From assembly GCF_026017845.1 (NCBI RefSeq), contig NZ_CP100416.1, positions 4,767,608-4,831,607 on the forward strand: a DNA stretch of 64,000 nucleotides, read 5' to 3'. This document shows, one piece after another, positions 9,301-16,393 of this stretch. A program made the position numbers and the translations under genes. A model generated the notes under the pieces. It saw only the letters and a list, made by a program, of their open reading frames with translations. It had not been told where the DNA came from and did no database searches. The DNA comes from Amycolatopsis mediterranei (GTDB lineage: Bacteria > Actinomycetota > Actinomycetes > Mycobacteriales > Pseudonocardiaceae). Each line of letters begins with the position of its first letter. The stretch's first letter is position 1.

Positions 9301-9402
9301 CGGCGGGGGGCCGGCCTGGCCTGCCGCGGCGGGGACCACCGCGGCGGACACGGCGAGGACAGTGGTGGTCAGGACCGTGCACAGACGTCGAAGCGAGCGC
9401 AT
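6304..9402 (-). CDS. Large secreted multidomain glycoside hydrolase
   Basis: A 1032-residue exported enzyme. A Sec signal peptide (about residues 1-28) precedes an (alpha/alpha)6-barrel catalytic region to about residue 540 of the mannosylglycerate-hydrolase-like/GH63-like kind (DTYYYRWRTYQEALKY, then STFDDLVLSGLLG). Next come an F5/8-type-C (discoidin) module with NIDGQDFD and WLAVDIG, an Ig-like NPCBM-associated domain, and a C-terminal concanavalin-like sandwich. I chose ATG 9402 because a GAGGAG site lies 7 bases upstream and the signal peptide then starts MRSLRRL; the ATG at 9417 has no properly spaced site. The glycan substrate cannot be assigned. A double LacI-type operator lies 53-92 bases upstream. 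Confidence 0.82.
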   Translation of the reverse strand: MRSLRRLCTVLTTTVLAVSAAVVPAAAGQAGPPPMYPDPGPGTHLLDHAGKLAGLSDPGWYEANIPFVDLPDKAIEDTYYYRWRTYQEALKYSGPKDGWIVSEFLGPVGYSAPGGGIDAAAGHHLYEGRWLRDHRYLDDYVDYWLRGSGAGAKPATDGLNENTTDWAHEYSFWAADAVLARAAVDGRWDFAVDRLPELQRQWAAWAPQFDAQLGLYWQVPVWDAMEYTASSYQSPDPYHGGAGFRPTLNAYQYGDAVAIASLLRRRGAPGDRQLADRYDRDARSLQANQQRLLWDGGDQFYKHVMRDANPARTKIADREEMGFVPWYFHMAPAGASAAWSQVTDPAGFAAPFGPTTVERRSPWFMHDVQQGCCRWTGPSWPYATSQTLTALANLLTDYPPQPYVSTQDYYALLHGYALTQRKNGRPYVAEAHYPDEDRWLYDSPGHSDDYNHSTFDDLVLSGLLGIRPQQGDHVRLAPLVPSTWDHFAVENVPYHGRNLTVAWDRDGHVYRQGAGLSVWLDGKLVHHQSGLTAVDVPVRPGKPAGPARVVDDLANPGRTGYPAASASYTWHGDSPANAIDGQDFDLDVPSTRWTSYGSPNRSDWLAVDIGAATDVSDVRISFYDDGGGVRTPDSYALQYRTADGTWAELPGQHRDPGAPVRGKPNRVLVQPPVRTDGLRVLPSRVDGGAVGITAVQAWRAEDEQLDVRLQDGPVSVRPGQAIELSGSIRSSRAMTVRPALTLPRGWTAQPMGPVGDLRLTPGRPVPLRWRVTAPADTPVGTRAPVRLLVSTLDHGTPVRSTADLVQAEVVFDPADFGTPVWDDDFSGNQLKPYRIGARFGEPVPELSQADGALVASASRQSSAVLVAPVAAPAGDFAVLLEPRAFAGGAPEDSVLLGRADGPDDLALAWYNNHFGTSGADVRAGGRDYGDDVTGGCCTAVTWSPGDRFAVVSDHRGGLTSWLGHQGRWQLLRTIPAGSPGFPGDPGGGAPGPGRSPGFGTAVGTGWSPAIGLRLTAGRLTLDRLTVVARGPA

Positions 9403-9454
9403 GCTGACGCTCCTCATGCTCCTCGGGGACCAGGCAGGGAGACGGTAGCCGGTC

Positions 9455-9494
9455 GGATACAACGTTGTAAATACCGCTTTACAACGTTGTATCC
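9455..9494 (-). promoter_or_regulatory. Two LacI-type operators forming a 40-bp palindrome over a promoter
   Basis: Two copies of the 12-bp palindrome TACAACGTTGTA (9458-9469 and 9480-9491) lie 22 bp apart centre to centre, two helical turns. The flanks are symmetric too: GGATACAACGTTGTAAA (9455-9471), six spacer bases, then its exact reverse complement (9478-9494). Possible promoter elements for the glycosidase gene (TTGTAA, 17 bases, TGTATC) fall inside the operators. The central CG points to a LacI-family repressor, but one different from the regulator at 2022-3020. Confidence 0.75.
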
Positions 9495-9508
9495 GAGCTC
9501 CGGCCCCC

Positions 9509-9535
9509 CCGGGCGGCCGGCCATGGGCCGCCCGG
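9509..9535. terminator. GC-rich hairpin downstream of the TIGR03086 gene
   Basis: A perfect 10-bp stem, CCGGGCGGCC (9509-9518) with GGCCGCCCGG (9526-9535), and a 7-base loop. It lies 58 bases past the stop of the leftward TIGR03086 gene and ahead of the operator pair of the next gene, where a terminator is expected. There is no U-tract, as is usual in high-GC actinomycetes. Confidence 0.5.
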
Positions 9536-9592
9536 CTGCTCCCACTGCTTTCCCCCGCGGCCGGTCCGCCGCGCCGGGTGAACCGCGAAGGC

Positions 9593-10153
9593 TCAGGGGC
9601 GCCAGGCCGGGTCGCGGCCCAGGAAGCCCATCAGCCGGTCCTGCGCCGAAGCGTCGCCGGCGACCGGCACCGCCGGCCCGAACTGCCCGCTGTCGCGCAG
9701 CAAGGACTCCATCGGCTGCATCCCGGCCAAGGTGGCGGCGCAGCGCTCCTCGCCCAGGTCCGGCTCGCGGCCCAGCGCCTTGGCGAGATCCCAGGAGTGC
9801 ATCCAGACGTCGTTGGTGTAGAACTGATCGATCGCCTCGTCGACCGGCCGGTCACCGGTGTGCGGGTTGCTGAGCACCCGCCCGGCCGGCTCGTCGAGGA
9901 TGGCCTGGATGTCGGCGACGTGCTGCTTCCAGGCGCCGGCCGGGTCGGCGTCGCCGGCCAGTGCCGGGAGTTCGATCCCGGCGCCCCGCAGGAAGGCGCG
10001 CGGCCACTCGACCAGGTGCTGCACCACGTCGAGCGCGGTCCACTCCGCGACCGGGCTGGGGCGCGTCCAGTCGCCGGCCGAAGCCGACTCCGTCAGCTCC
10101 GTGAAGCGGGCCGCGTCCTGCGCGTGCCGCTGAGCGGGTCCGGTGGGTGTCAT
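9593..10153 (-). CDS. TIGR03086 family DinB-like metal-binding protein
   Basis: A 186-residue protein of the four-helix DinB/mycothiol-dependent maleylpyruvate isomerase-like superfamily, TIGR03086 branch: WTRPSPVAEWTALDVVQHLVEW near the N-terminus and NDVWMHSWDLAKALG in the second half supply the family's metal-ligand histidines. Many relatives are thiol-dependent transferases or isomerases using mycothiol, but this branch is uncharacterised. Its start codon precedes the end of the SRPBCC gene by only two bases, making it third in an ArsR-SRPBCC-TIGR03086 operon. Confidence 0.85.
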   Translation of the reverse strand: MTPTGPAQRHAQDAARFTELTESASAGDWTRPSPVAEWTALDVVQHLVEWPRAFLRGAGIELPALAGDADPAGAWKQHVADIQAILDEPAGRVLSNPHTGDRPVDEAIDQFYTNDVWMHSWDLAKALGREPDLGEERCAATLAGMQPMESLLRDSGQFGPAVPVAGDASAQDRLMGFLGRDPAWRP

Positions 10154-10154
10154 T

Positions 10155-10643
10155 TCAGGCCTCCTTGGCGAGCAGTGCGTCGAGCTTGGCGTAGCCCTCG
10201 TTGATCCCGACGTCCATGCCGCTGGCCAGCATCCCGTCCCGGGTGGCGAAGTCCGGCACCACGCTCAGCACCCGCAGCCGGGTGCGGCCGCCCTCGATTT
10301 CTTCCAGGGTCAGCGTTTCCAGGGCGACGCCGTCGGGCTCGCCGTCGTAGGTGAACGTCCACACGATCCGCTCGTTCGGCCGCACGTCGTGGAAACAGCC
10401 GTGGAACGCGGCGATCTCCTCGCCGCCGCGGTCGTTGGCGAAAGCCCACTCGCCGCCCGTGCGCGCGTCCCACCGCGTGATCCTCGTGGTGACCGAGTGC
10501 GGTCCGACCCACTGCGCGTACAGCTCGGGGTCGATGTGGGCGCGGAACACCTGCTCGGGCGGGGCGTCGAACTCCCGGACGAGCCGGATCGTCGGGACCT
10601 TGTCGTCGGCCAGGATCTCGGTTTCGTGCGTTGTCGCGGTCAT
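10155..10643 (-). CDS. SRPBCC/AHSA1 domain protein
   Basis: A 162-residue START-like protein of the AHSA1 family: IRLVREFDAPPEQVFRAHIDPELYAQW at the N-terminus and the usual C-terminal long helix (ASGMDVGINEGYAKLDALLA). These helix-grip folds bind a hydrophobic ligand or protein partner. Pairing with an ArsR repressor is a recurrent and poorly understood actinobacterial arrangement. The ATG overlaps the stop of the ArsR gene in an ATGA tetranucleotide (10640-10643), implying coupled translation. Confidence 0.88.
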   Translation of the reverse strand: MTATTHETEILADDKVPTIRLVREFDAPPEQVFRAHIDPELYAQWVGPHSVTTRITRWDARTGGEWAFANDRGGEEIAAFHGCFHDVRPNERIVWTFTYDGEPDGVALETLTLEEIEGGRTRLRVLSVVPDFATRDGMLASGMDVGINEGYAKLDALLAKEA

Positions 10644-10999
10644 GACGCGTCCTTTCGTGGCCGGGTTTCTCCGCCGGCCATGCGGCCCAGCAGGGCGTCG
10701 AGGCGCCGGTAGCGCTCCTCGGCCTGCCGCCGGTACCGCTCGATCCACTTGGTCATCAGGTCGAACACCTCGGCATCCAGGTGGACCGGACGGCGCTGGG
10801 CATCCTTGCTGCGCGTGACCAGCCCGGCTTCCTCCAGCACCTTCACGTGCTTGGAGACCGCCTGCAGGCTCATGTCGTACGGCTCGGCCAGCTCGCCAAC
10901 GGTCGCGTCCGCGCCGGCCAGCCGCGCCACCAGATCGCGCCGCGTCGGGTCGGCCAGTGCCGCGAACACCCGGTTGAGCCGTTCGCTGTCTTCGTCCAC
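10640..10999 (-). CDS. ArsR-family winged-helix repressor
   Basis: A 119-residue ArsR-type regulator: FAALADPTRRDLVARLAGADATVGELAEPY, then the recognition helix region MSLQAVSKHVKVLEEAGLVTRS. It lacks the cysteine pair of metal sensors, so it probably responds to a non-metal signal, as is usual for ArsR proteins paired with SRPBCC genes. The GTG at 10999 has a GAGG site 8 bases upstream; upstream in-frame codons belong to intergenic DNA. Two TCAAC-N6-GTTGA palindromes lie just upstream, consistent with autorepression of the three-gene operon. Confidence 0.9.
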   Translation of the reverse strand: MDEDSERLNRVFAALADPTRRDLVARLAGADATVGELAEPYDMSLQAVSKHVKVLEEAGLVTRSKDAQRRPVHLDAEVFDLMTKWIERYRRQAEERYRRLDALLGRMAGGETRPRKDAS

Positions 11000-11009
11000 C
11001 GGTTCGTCC

Positions 11010-11071
11010 TCAACTCTTCGGTTGAGCAGGACGGTAGAGGGACTCCGGAACGTTGTCAACCTGGCGGTTGA
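11010..11071 (-). promoter_or_regulatory. Paired ArsR operators TCAAC-N6-GTTGA
   Basis: The same inverted repeat occurs twice upstream of the ArsR start: TCAAC-TCTTCG-GTTGA (11010-11025) and TCAAC-CTGGCG-GTTGA (11056-11071), 46 bp apart. The first arm extends to CTCAAC/GTTGAG. Two copies with identical arms and spacer length in a 115-bp gap are unlikely to be chance and suit a dimeric winged-helix repressor. Confidence 0.75.
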
Positions 11072-11079
11072 GAAAGGGT

Positions 11080-11101
11080 GGGGTTCCGCACGCGGAACCC
11101 C
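11080..11101 (-). terminator. Terminator hairpin of the cellulase gene
   Basis: GGGGTTCCGC (11080-11089) pairs perfectly with GCGGAACCCC (11092-11101), a 10-bp stem, 11 bases after the cellulase stop codon. It separates the leftward cellulase transcript from the ArsR operon that follows in the same direction. Confidence 0.7.
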
Positions 11102-11112
11102 ACCCGGGTGGA

Positions 11113-12510
11113 TCAGAAGTGGTCGGGCGTGTTGATGCGGTTCCGGACCAGTGCACCGGACGCGGTCAACCGGCCGGTGCCGTAGTCGCCGCCCGCGCAG
11201 GTGCCCGGTTGCAGCGCGGCGCTGCTTTCGTCGGCGTCGGAGTACGTCCAGTTCGCGTAACTGATCTGCAGCTGGTCGAGCAGATCCAGCCAGGCCGTGG
11301 TGCTCGCCTGGTCCAGTGCGCCGCCGCCGGTGGCGGTCACCGTGCCGAACTCCGTGACGAACAGCGGCAGCCTGGTGGCCGCCCGGCTCACCGTGGCGCG
11401 GTAGTTGTCCTTGTGGCTGGCGGCGTAGAAGTGGAACGTGTACATGATGTTGCCGGCGTTGACGGGGTTGTTGACGATCTCGGTTTCGTTCGAGCCGTCG
11501 GAAACGCCGAGCGACGACCAGCCACGGGTGCCGACGATCACGACAGCGTCCGGGTCGGCGGCGCGGATCACCGGGATGACCTGTTCGGCGTAGCTCTTGA
11601 TGGCGCCCCAGCTGACGCCGTTGGGTTCGTTGGCGATCTCGTAGATCACGTTCTTCCGGGCCGCGTTGCGCGCGGCCACCGCCGCGAAGAACGTCTTGGC
11701 GCGGTCGAGGTTGTAGTTCGGATCGCCCGGGGTGAGGGTGTGGAAGTCGACGATCGCGTACATCCCGCGTTCCTCGGCTTCGCCGACGAGGCTGTTGACC
11801 CGGTCGGTGAACCAGGCCGGGTTGGTCTCGTAGCCCTTTTCCTGCACGTACATGGCGATGCGGAGCAGGTCGGCGTGCCAGTCGTTCGCGAGGGCGTCCA
11901 GGGACGCGTCGTTGTAGCAGGAGTCGAACCACTGCAGGCCGTGCGTGCTCATGCCGCGCAGCTGGATCGCCCGGTTCGCCTCGTTGCACAGGTGGACACC
12001 GCAGACGTGCAGCTGCCCGTTCGCGGCCAGCGGCGTGCCGCCGGGGGAGGGCGTGGTGGTGGTCGTGGTCGTGGTCGTGGGGGTGGTCGTGGTCGTCGTC
12101 GACCCGGTGCAGGTGACGCCGTTCAGGGTGAAGGATGCCGGAACCGGGTTGGCGCCGGTCGTGGTGCCGGTGAAGCCGAGTTCGGTGGTGGCACCCGTGG
12201 TGAGGGTCCGGTTCCAGTCGGCGTTGGCCGCGGTGGCGGTCGCGCCGGACTGCGCCCATGTGGCGTTCCAGCCCTGGGCGACCTTCTGGCCGGCGTCGGG
12301 GAAGGTGAACCGGAGCAACCAGCCGGTGATCGCGTCACCCAGGTTGGTGACCTTGACCGCGGCCTGGAACCCGCCTTGCCACTGGTTGGTGACGGTGTAG
12401 TCGACGTGGCAGCCTTGCGTGGCGGCCGAGGCCTGGGGCATGGCCAGCACGGCGGTGCCGCCGAGAACCGTCGCGCCGGCGGCCGCCAGCGCAGCGATGG
12501 AGCGCTTCAT
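11113..12510 (-). CDS. Secreted CBM2-GH5 endoglucanase
   Basis: A 465-residue exported cellulase. A signal peptide (about residues 1-33, ending in an AQSA-like ASAAT site) is followed by a family-2 cellulose-binding module (CHVDYTVTNQWQGGFQAAV, about 36-137), a Thr-rich linker and a GH5 subfamily-2-like TIM barrel. The acid/base Glu lies in YEIANEPNG and the nucleophile Glu in FVTEFGT, and LHVCGVHLCNEANRAIQLRGMSTHG opens the barrel as in actinomycete endo-1,4-glucanases. The ATG has an AAGGGAG site. A perfect CebR box lies 41 bases upstream, so expression should be induced by cellobiose. Confidence 0.93.
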   Translation of the reverse strand: MKRSIAALAAAGATVLGGTAVLAMPQASAATQGCHVDYTVTNQWQGGFQAAVKVTNLGDAITGWLLRFTFPDAGQKVAQGWNATWAQSGATATAANADWNRTLTTGATTELGFTGTTTGANPVPASFTLNGVTCTGSTTTTTTPTTTTTTTTTPSPGGTPLAANGQLHVCGVHLCNEANRAIQLRGMSTHGLQWFDSCYNDASLDALANDWHADLLRIAMYVQEKGYETNPAWFTDRVNSLVGEAEERGMYAIVDFHTLTPGDPNYNLDRAKTFFAAVAARNAARKNVIYEIANEPNGVSWGAIKSYAEQVIPVIRAADPDAVVIVGTRGWSSLGVSDGSNETEIVNNPVNAGNIMYTFHFYAASHKDNYRATVSRAATRLPLFVTEFGTVTATGGGALDQASTTAWLDLLDQLQISYANWTYSDADESSAALQPGTCAGGDYGTGRLTASGALVRNRINTPDHF

Positions 12511-12550
12511 TGAACTCCCTTGGGTCCGGTGTTCGAGTGTTTCACCAGGC

Positions 12551-12597
12551 TGGGAGCGCTCCCAGGAATGAGAACATCCGGCGCCGGTCGACGTCAA
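12551..12597 (-). promoter_or_regulatory. Promoter with perfect CebR box for the cellulase gene
   Basis: TGGGAGCGCTCCCA at 12551-12564 is an exact match to the CebR operator known from streptomycetes and thermobifidae. A TTGACG element (12592-12597) lies upstream with TCTCAT 18 bases further on, so the box sits at the transcription start, where repressor binding blocks initiation. The expansin gene carries the same arrangement. Confidence 0.85.
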
Positions 12598-12702
12598 GAG
12601 CGGGCGCCCTGATGTCCTGGGGGTATCACCGGCGCCCGAAGAGGTCTTGGACGACGCCCTCTCGCCGGCGGAAGAGTGGGGAAGTATTCGAAAGGAGCAA
12701 GC

Positions 12703-13542
12703 ATGAAGGTCTTTCTGACCGGCGGATCCGGCTACATCGGCCGGGCCACGATCGCGGAGCTGGTGCGGACGGGCCACGCCGTCGAGGCGCTCGCCCGCAG
12801 CGACCGCGCGGAGGCGTCCGTCGTGGCGGCCGGGGCCACCGCGGTCCGCGGCGGTCTCGCCGATCTCGACGTCCTCGCCGACCGCGCCGCCCGGGCGGCG
12901 GCGGTGATCCACCTCGCCCAGGCCGCCTCGGGGGAGGAGGACCTCGCCGCGGCCACGGCGATGGGCGGCGCCGGCAGGTACGTGCACACCGGCGGCACGT
13001 GGGTGTACGGCGACACCGGCGGCTTGCGCGACGAAACCGCGCCGTGGAACCCGCCGGACGTGGTGGCCTGGCGCAAGCCGGTGGAGGAGGCGGTGCTGGC
13101 GCGCGCGGCCCACCCGGTGATCGTGCGGCCCGGGCTGCTCTACGGCGGCGAAAACCGGCTGATCGACGCGTTCTTCGTCGAGCCGGGCCGCAAGAGCGGG
13201 GCGATCCCGTACCTCGGCGACGGCGCCAACCACTGGGCGCTCGTGCACGTCGACGACCTCGCCCGGTTGTACGTGGCGGCGTTGGCGGCCGAGCCGGGGT
13301 CGGTCTACCTCGGGGTGGGCGGGGTGAACCCGGCCGCGAAGGAGGTGGCCGAGGCGTGCGCGCACGCGGCCGGCCTGGACGGGAAGACGACGTCGATCAC
13401 CCTGGAGCAGGCGCGGGCCGAGATGGGCCCGATCGCCGACGCGTTCGCCCTCGACCAGGAGTTCACCCCGGCCAAGGCGCGGCGGGAGCTGGGCTGGGAG
13501 CCGCGGTACCCGGACCCGCTGCGGGTGCTCGCCGTCGGCTGA
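12703..13542 (+). CDS. NAD-dependent epimerase/dehydratase family protein
   Basis: A 279-residue extended short-chain dehydrogenase. The N-terminus has the nucleotide-binding GGSGYIGRATIAELVRTGH motif. The middle has THTGGTWVYG-like strands (VHTGGTWVYGD) where the catalytic Ser/Thr and Tyr would sit, and IVRPGLLYGG and LVHVDDLARLYV are typical of NAD(P)H-binding epimerase-like reductases. The ATG at 12703 has an AAAGGAG site at 12691-12697; the earlier in-frame start has none. It stands alone between the cellulase and the SpoIIE phosphatase genes, so its substrate cannot be inferred. Confidence 0.85.
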   Translation: MKVFLTGGSGYIGRATIAELVRTGHAVEALARSDRAEASVVAAGATAVRGGLADLDVLADRAARAAAVIHLAQAASGEEDLAAATAMGGAGRYVHTGGTWVYGDTGGLRDETAPWNPPDVVAWRKPVEEAVLARAAHPVIVRPGLLYGGENRLIDAFFVEPGRKSGAIPYLGDGANHWALVHVDDLARLYVAALAAEPGSVYLGVGGVNPAAKEVAEACAHAAGLDGKTTSITLEQARAEMGPIADAFALDQEFTPAKARRELGWEPRYPDPLRVLAVG

Positions 13543-13657
13543 AGGTGGCCGACGCGAGCCGGATATCTCCTCCCGCCACGAGAGATTTTCTGCCGCGAAT
13601 CGCGTACCCGTCGTCGGCTCCGTATGGTGTGCCCAGCCGCGCGGCGGGTCGACGTTC

Positions 13658-16375
13658 GTGGGAAAGCCGGGGAGCATGCAGCCGGAGGACTGGCAGGATC
13701 TCGTCGACGGCCTGCCCGTCGTCGTGTGGGAGGCCGACGCCCGCAGCGGCGCCTTCTCGTTCGTTTCCGATGCCTCGCACGCTCTCCTGGGCCACCCGCC
13801 CGGGTCGTGGTCGGCCGATCCCGCGTTCGCCCTCTCGGTGGTGCACCCGCAGGACCGCGACCACTGCGCGCGGGCCCGGGACGAGGGCCGGGCCCACGGC
13901 AGCTACGAAGTCACCTACCGCGCCCTGACCGCCGACGGCCGGGTGGTGTGGCTCCACGAACTCGGGCGGGTGCAGCCGGGCGGGGCGACGATCGGCGGCG
14001 TGCTGCTGGACGCCTCCGGACGGCGGTCCGAAGCGGAGCGGCAGCGGTTCCTGGCCGGGTTCGAACGGGGTCTGCAGGAACTGGACGACGCCGAGGACGT
14101 CATGGCCTACGCGGCCCGCAGCCTCGGCGAACACCTCGGTGCGGACCGCTGCGCCTACGCCGAAGCGGAAGCCGACGAAGACCACTTCCTGATGAGCGGG
14201 GACCACGCCACCGGCCTGCCGCCGTTGCCCGGCCGCTTCGCCATGTCGGCGTTCGGGGACGGCTGCATGCGCGCCATGCGGGCCGGGCGCTCGTGGGTGG
14301 TCGCCGACAGTCACCACGACGTCCGCCTCGAGCCGGCGGACCTGGACGCCTACCGCGTCACCGGCATCCGCGCCGTCATCTGCGTGCCGCTGCTGCGCGG
14401 CGGCCGGTTCGTCGCGGCGATGGCCGTGCACCAGGCCACGGTCCGGGAGTGGACGGACGCGGAGGTCGAGCTGGTCGAGCTCATCGTGAGCCGGTGCTGG
14501 GAGTCCATCCAGCGCACGCACGCCGGCCGCGCCCTGCGTGACAGCGAACAACGGCACCGGCTGCTGGTGGAACGCGCCACCGACGCGATCTGGGTGCTCG
14601 ACCGCGACCTGCGGTTCGCCGAGATCAACCCCGCGGCCTGCGAACTGCTCGGGTACGCGCGCGACGAGCTGATCGGCACTTCGATCACCGCCCTGCTCGA
14701 CGACGCCGGGAGCGAACGGTGGCGGCAGCTCATCGCCCGGCCGGGCGCGGTCCGGGAGACCAGCGAAGTCCACCACGTGCGCCGGGTCGACGGCACGGAA
14801 ATGGCGCTGGAGCTGAGCATCCAAGCCACCCCGTCGGGCGTGCAGGCGATCGGCCGCGACGTCACCGAGCGCCGTCGGCGTGAAGCCGAGCGGGAGCTCC
14901 TGCTGCAGCGGGAGCACGAGATCGCCGAGACGCTGCAGCGCAGCCTGCTGCCGCGCGAACTGCCCGCGCTGCCCCGGATCGCCGCCGCGGCCCGCTACCA
15001 GCCGGCCGCGGTGCACGCCCAGACCGGCGGGGACTGGTACGAGCTGGTGGCCGTGGGCCCGACCCGCGTCGCGCTGTCCGTCGGCGACGTCGTGGGCAAG
15101 GGACCGCAGGCGGCGGCGGTGATGGGCCAGCTGCGCAGCGCACTGGCCGGCAGTCTGCTCGACGGCCACGGCCCGGCCGCCGCGCTCGACCGCCTCGACG
15201 CCTTCGCGGCGCGCACGGCGGGGGCGGCCGGCACGACCTGCGCGTGTCTCACGCTCGATTGGGAGACCGGCGAACTGCGTTGGGCCGTCGCCGGGCACCC
15301 GCCGCCGGTGGTCGTCGAGGCCGGCGGCGCCCGGCTGCTGTCCGGCGGCGGCGCCGTGCTCGGCGGCCCGGACCGGGCCCACCACCGCGAGCACACCGTG
15401 ACGCTGGCGCCCGGCGCCTCGGTGCTCCTGTACACCGACGGCCTCGTCGAGCGCCGCGACGAGCCGATCGACGAGGGACTGCGGCGGCTGTGCGAAGCCG
15501 CCGCCCGCGCGCACGCCGCCGCGCCGGAACAGCTCGTCACCGCGATCGGCTCGGCCCTGCTCGACAGCGGGCAGGAGGACGACGTCGCCCTGCTGGCGAT
15601 CCGCCTGGTGCCCCCGCCGCTGCGGCGGTCCGCGGCCGCCGAACCCGACGTCCTGCGGCGCCTGCGCGAGGACCTCGCGCGCTGGTCGGCGCTCGCCGGC
15701 CTGCCCGCGGAACTCCACCAGGACCTGAGCCTCGCCCTGGGGGAGGCCGTGGCCAACTCCGTCGAGCACGCCTTCCCGGAGACGCCGGGCGAGGTGGCGT
15801 ACTCGGTGACCCGCACGGCGGACGGCCGGCTCGAGGCGCTCGTCCGCGACGACGGCCGGTGGCGCCGCGAGCCGGCGGACAACAGCCACCGCGGACGGGG
15901 CATCGGGATCATCAAGGCGCTGTCGGAGGAGTTCGGCATCGACCACGGCGGTCCCGGCACCGCCGTCCGGTTCCGCATCGCCCCGGACCCCGACGCCGCG
16001 CCGGAAAGCCCGCCCGTGGCACCCGAAATCGTGGTCCCGGCCGGCGTATCGGTGGACGAAGGCGGGCCGGGGCCGCTGGCGCTGAAGCTCACCGGCGACC
16101 TCGACCTGGCGACGATCGGCGAGGTCCGGCCGGCCGTACTGGCCAGCGTCGAAGCCACCGCGACCCGGTCGGTGGTCGTCGACCTGACCGGACTGCGGTA
16201 CCTGAGCAGCTGCGGCGTCGCCCTGCTGCTCGACGTCGCGGCGGTGGCCCGGCGCCGCGGCCTGGCCGTCACCACCCGGGCGAGCGCGGCTTCCGCGCCG
16301 CTGCGCATCCTCGAGCTCGCCGGCCTCATGGGGTCGCCGTCCGGGGCGTTCGTGGTCGAAAGCGTGGCGCCGTAA
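13658..16375 (+). CDS. PAS-GAF-PAS-SpoIIE phosphatase-HATPase-STAS fusion protein
   Basis: A 905-residue soluble signalling protein that fuses the complete partner-switching toolkit. In order: PAS (~10-125), GAF (~135-290), PAS (~300-410), PP2C/SpoIIE phosphatase (~420-650, metal motifs GGDWYE, VGDVVGKG and DGLVE), anti-sigma-type HATPase (~660-785, N-box LALGEAVANSVEHAF and G-box RGRGIGIIKAL) and a STAS anti-sigma-antagonist domain (~810-905, LRYLSSCGVALL with the phospho-Ser region). Such proteins sense light, redox or small ligands and release an alternative sigma factor. No sigma factor gene is adjacent. The start is uncertain: GTG 13658 or ATG 13676, neither with a well-spaced ribosome-binding site. 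Confidence 0.88.
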   Translation: MGKPGSMQPEDWQDLVDGLPVVVWEADARSGAFSFVSDASHALLGHPPGSWSADPAFALSVVHPQDRDHCARARDEGRAHGSYEVTYRALTADGRVVWLHELGRVQPGGATIGGVLLDASGRRSEAERQRFLAGFERGLQELDDAEDVMAYAARSLGEHLGADRCAYAEAEADEDHFLMSGDHATGLPPLPGRFAMSAFGDGCMRAMRAGRSWVVADSHHDVRLEPADLDAYRVTGIRAVICVPLLRGGRFVAAMAVHQATVREWTDAEVELVELIVSRCWESIQRTHAGRALRDSEQRHRLLVERATDAIWVLDRDLRFAEINPAACELLGYARDELIGTSITALLDDAGSERWRQLIARPGAVRETSEVHHVRRVDGTEMALELSIQATPSGVQAIGRDVTERRRREAERELLLQREHEIAETLQRSLLPRELPALPRIAAAARYQPAAVHAQTGGDWYELVAVGPTRVALSVGDVVGKGPQAAAVMGQLRSALAGSLLDGHGPAAALDRLDAFAARTAGAAGTTCACLTLDWETGELRWAVAGHPPPVVVEAGGARLLSGGGAVLGGPDRAHHREHTVTLAPGASVLLYTDGLVERRDEPIDEGLRRLCEAAARAHAAAPEQLVTAIGSALLDSGQEDDVALLAIRLVPPPLRRSAAAEPDVLRRLREDLARWSALAGLPAELHQDLSLALGEAVANSVEHAFPETPGEVAYSVTRTADGRLEALVRDDGRWRREPADNSHRGRGIGIIKALSEEFGIDHGGPGTAVRFRIAPDPDAAPESPPVAPEIVVPAGVSVDEGGPGPLALKLTGDLDLATIGEVRPAVLASVEATATRSVVVDLTGLRYLSSCGVALLLDVAAVARRRGLAVTTRASAASAPLRILELAGLMGSPSGAFVVESVAP

Positions 16376-16393
16376 CTGTGGCACTGTGGTCGC

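Noticed and set aside
9418-9462. Earlier TTG and ATG starts for the large glycosidase (9462, 9417)
   Set aside because: 9462 lies inside the operator and 9417 has its ribosome-binding-like site only one base away; ATG 9402 has GAGGAG at a normal distance and starts the signal peptide.
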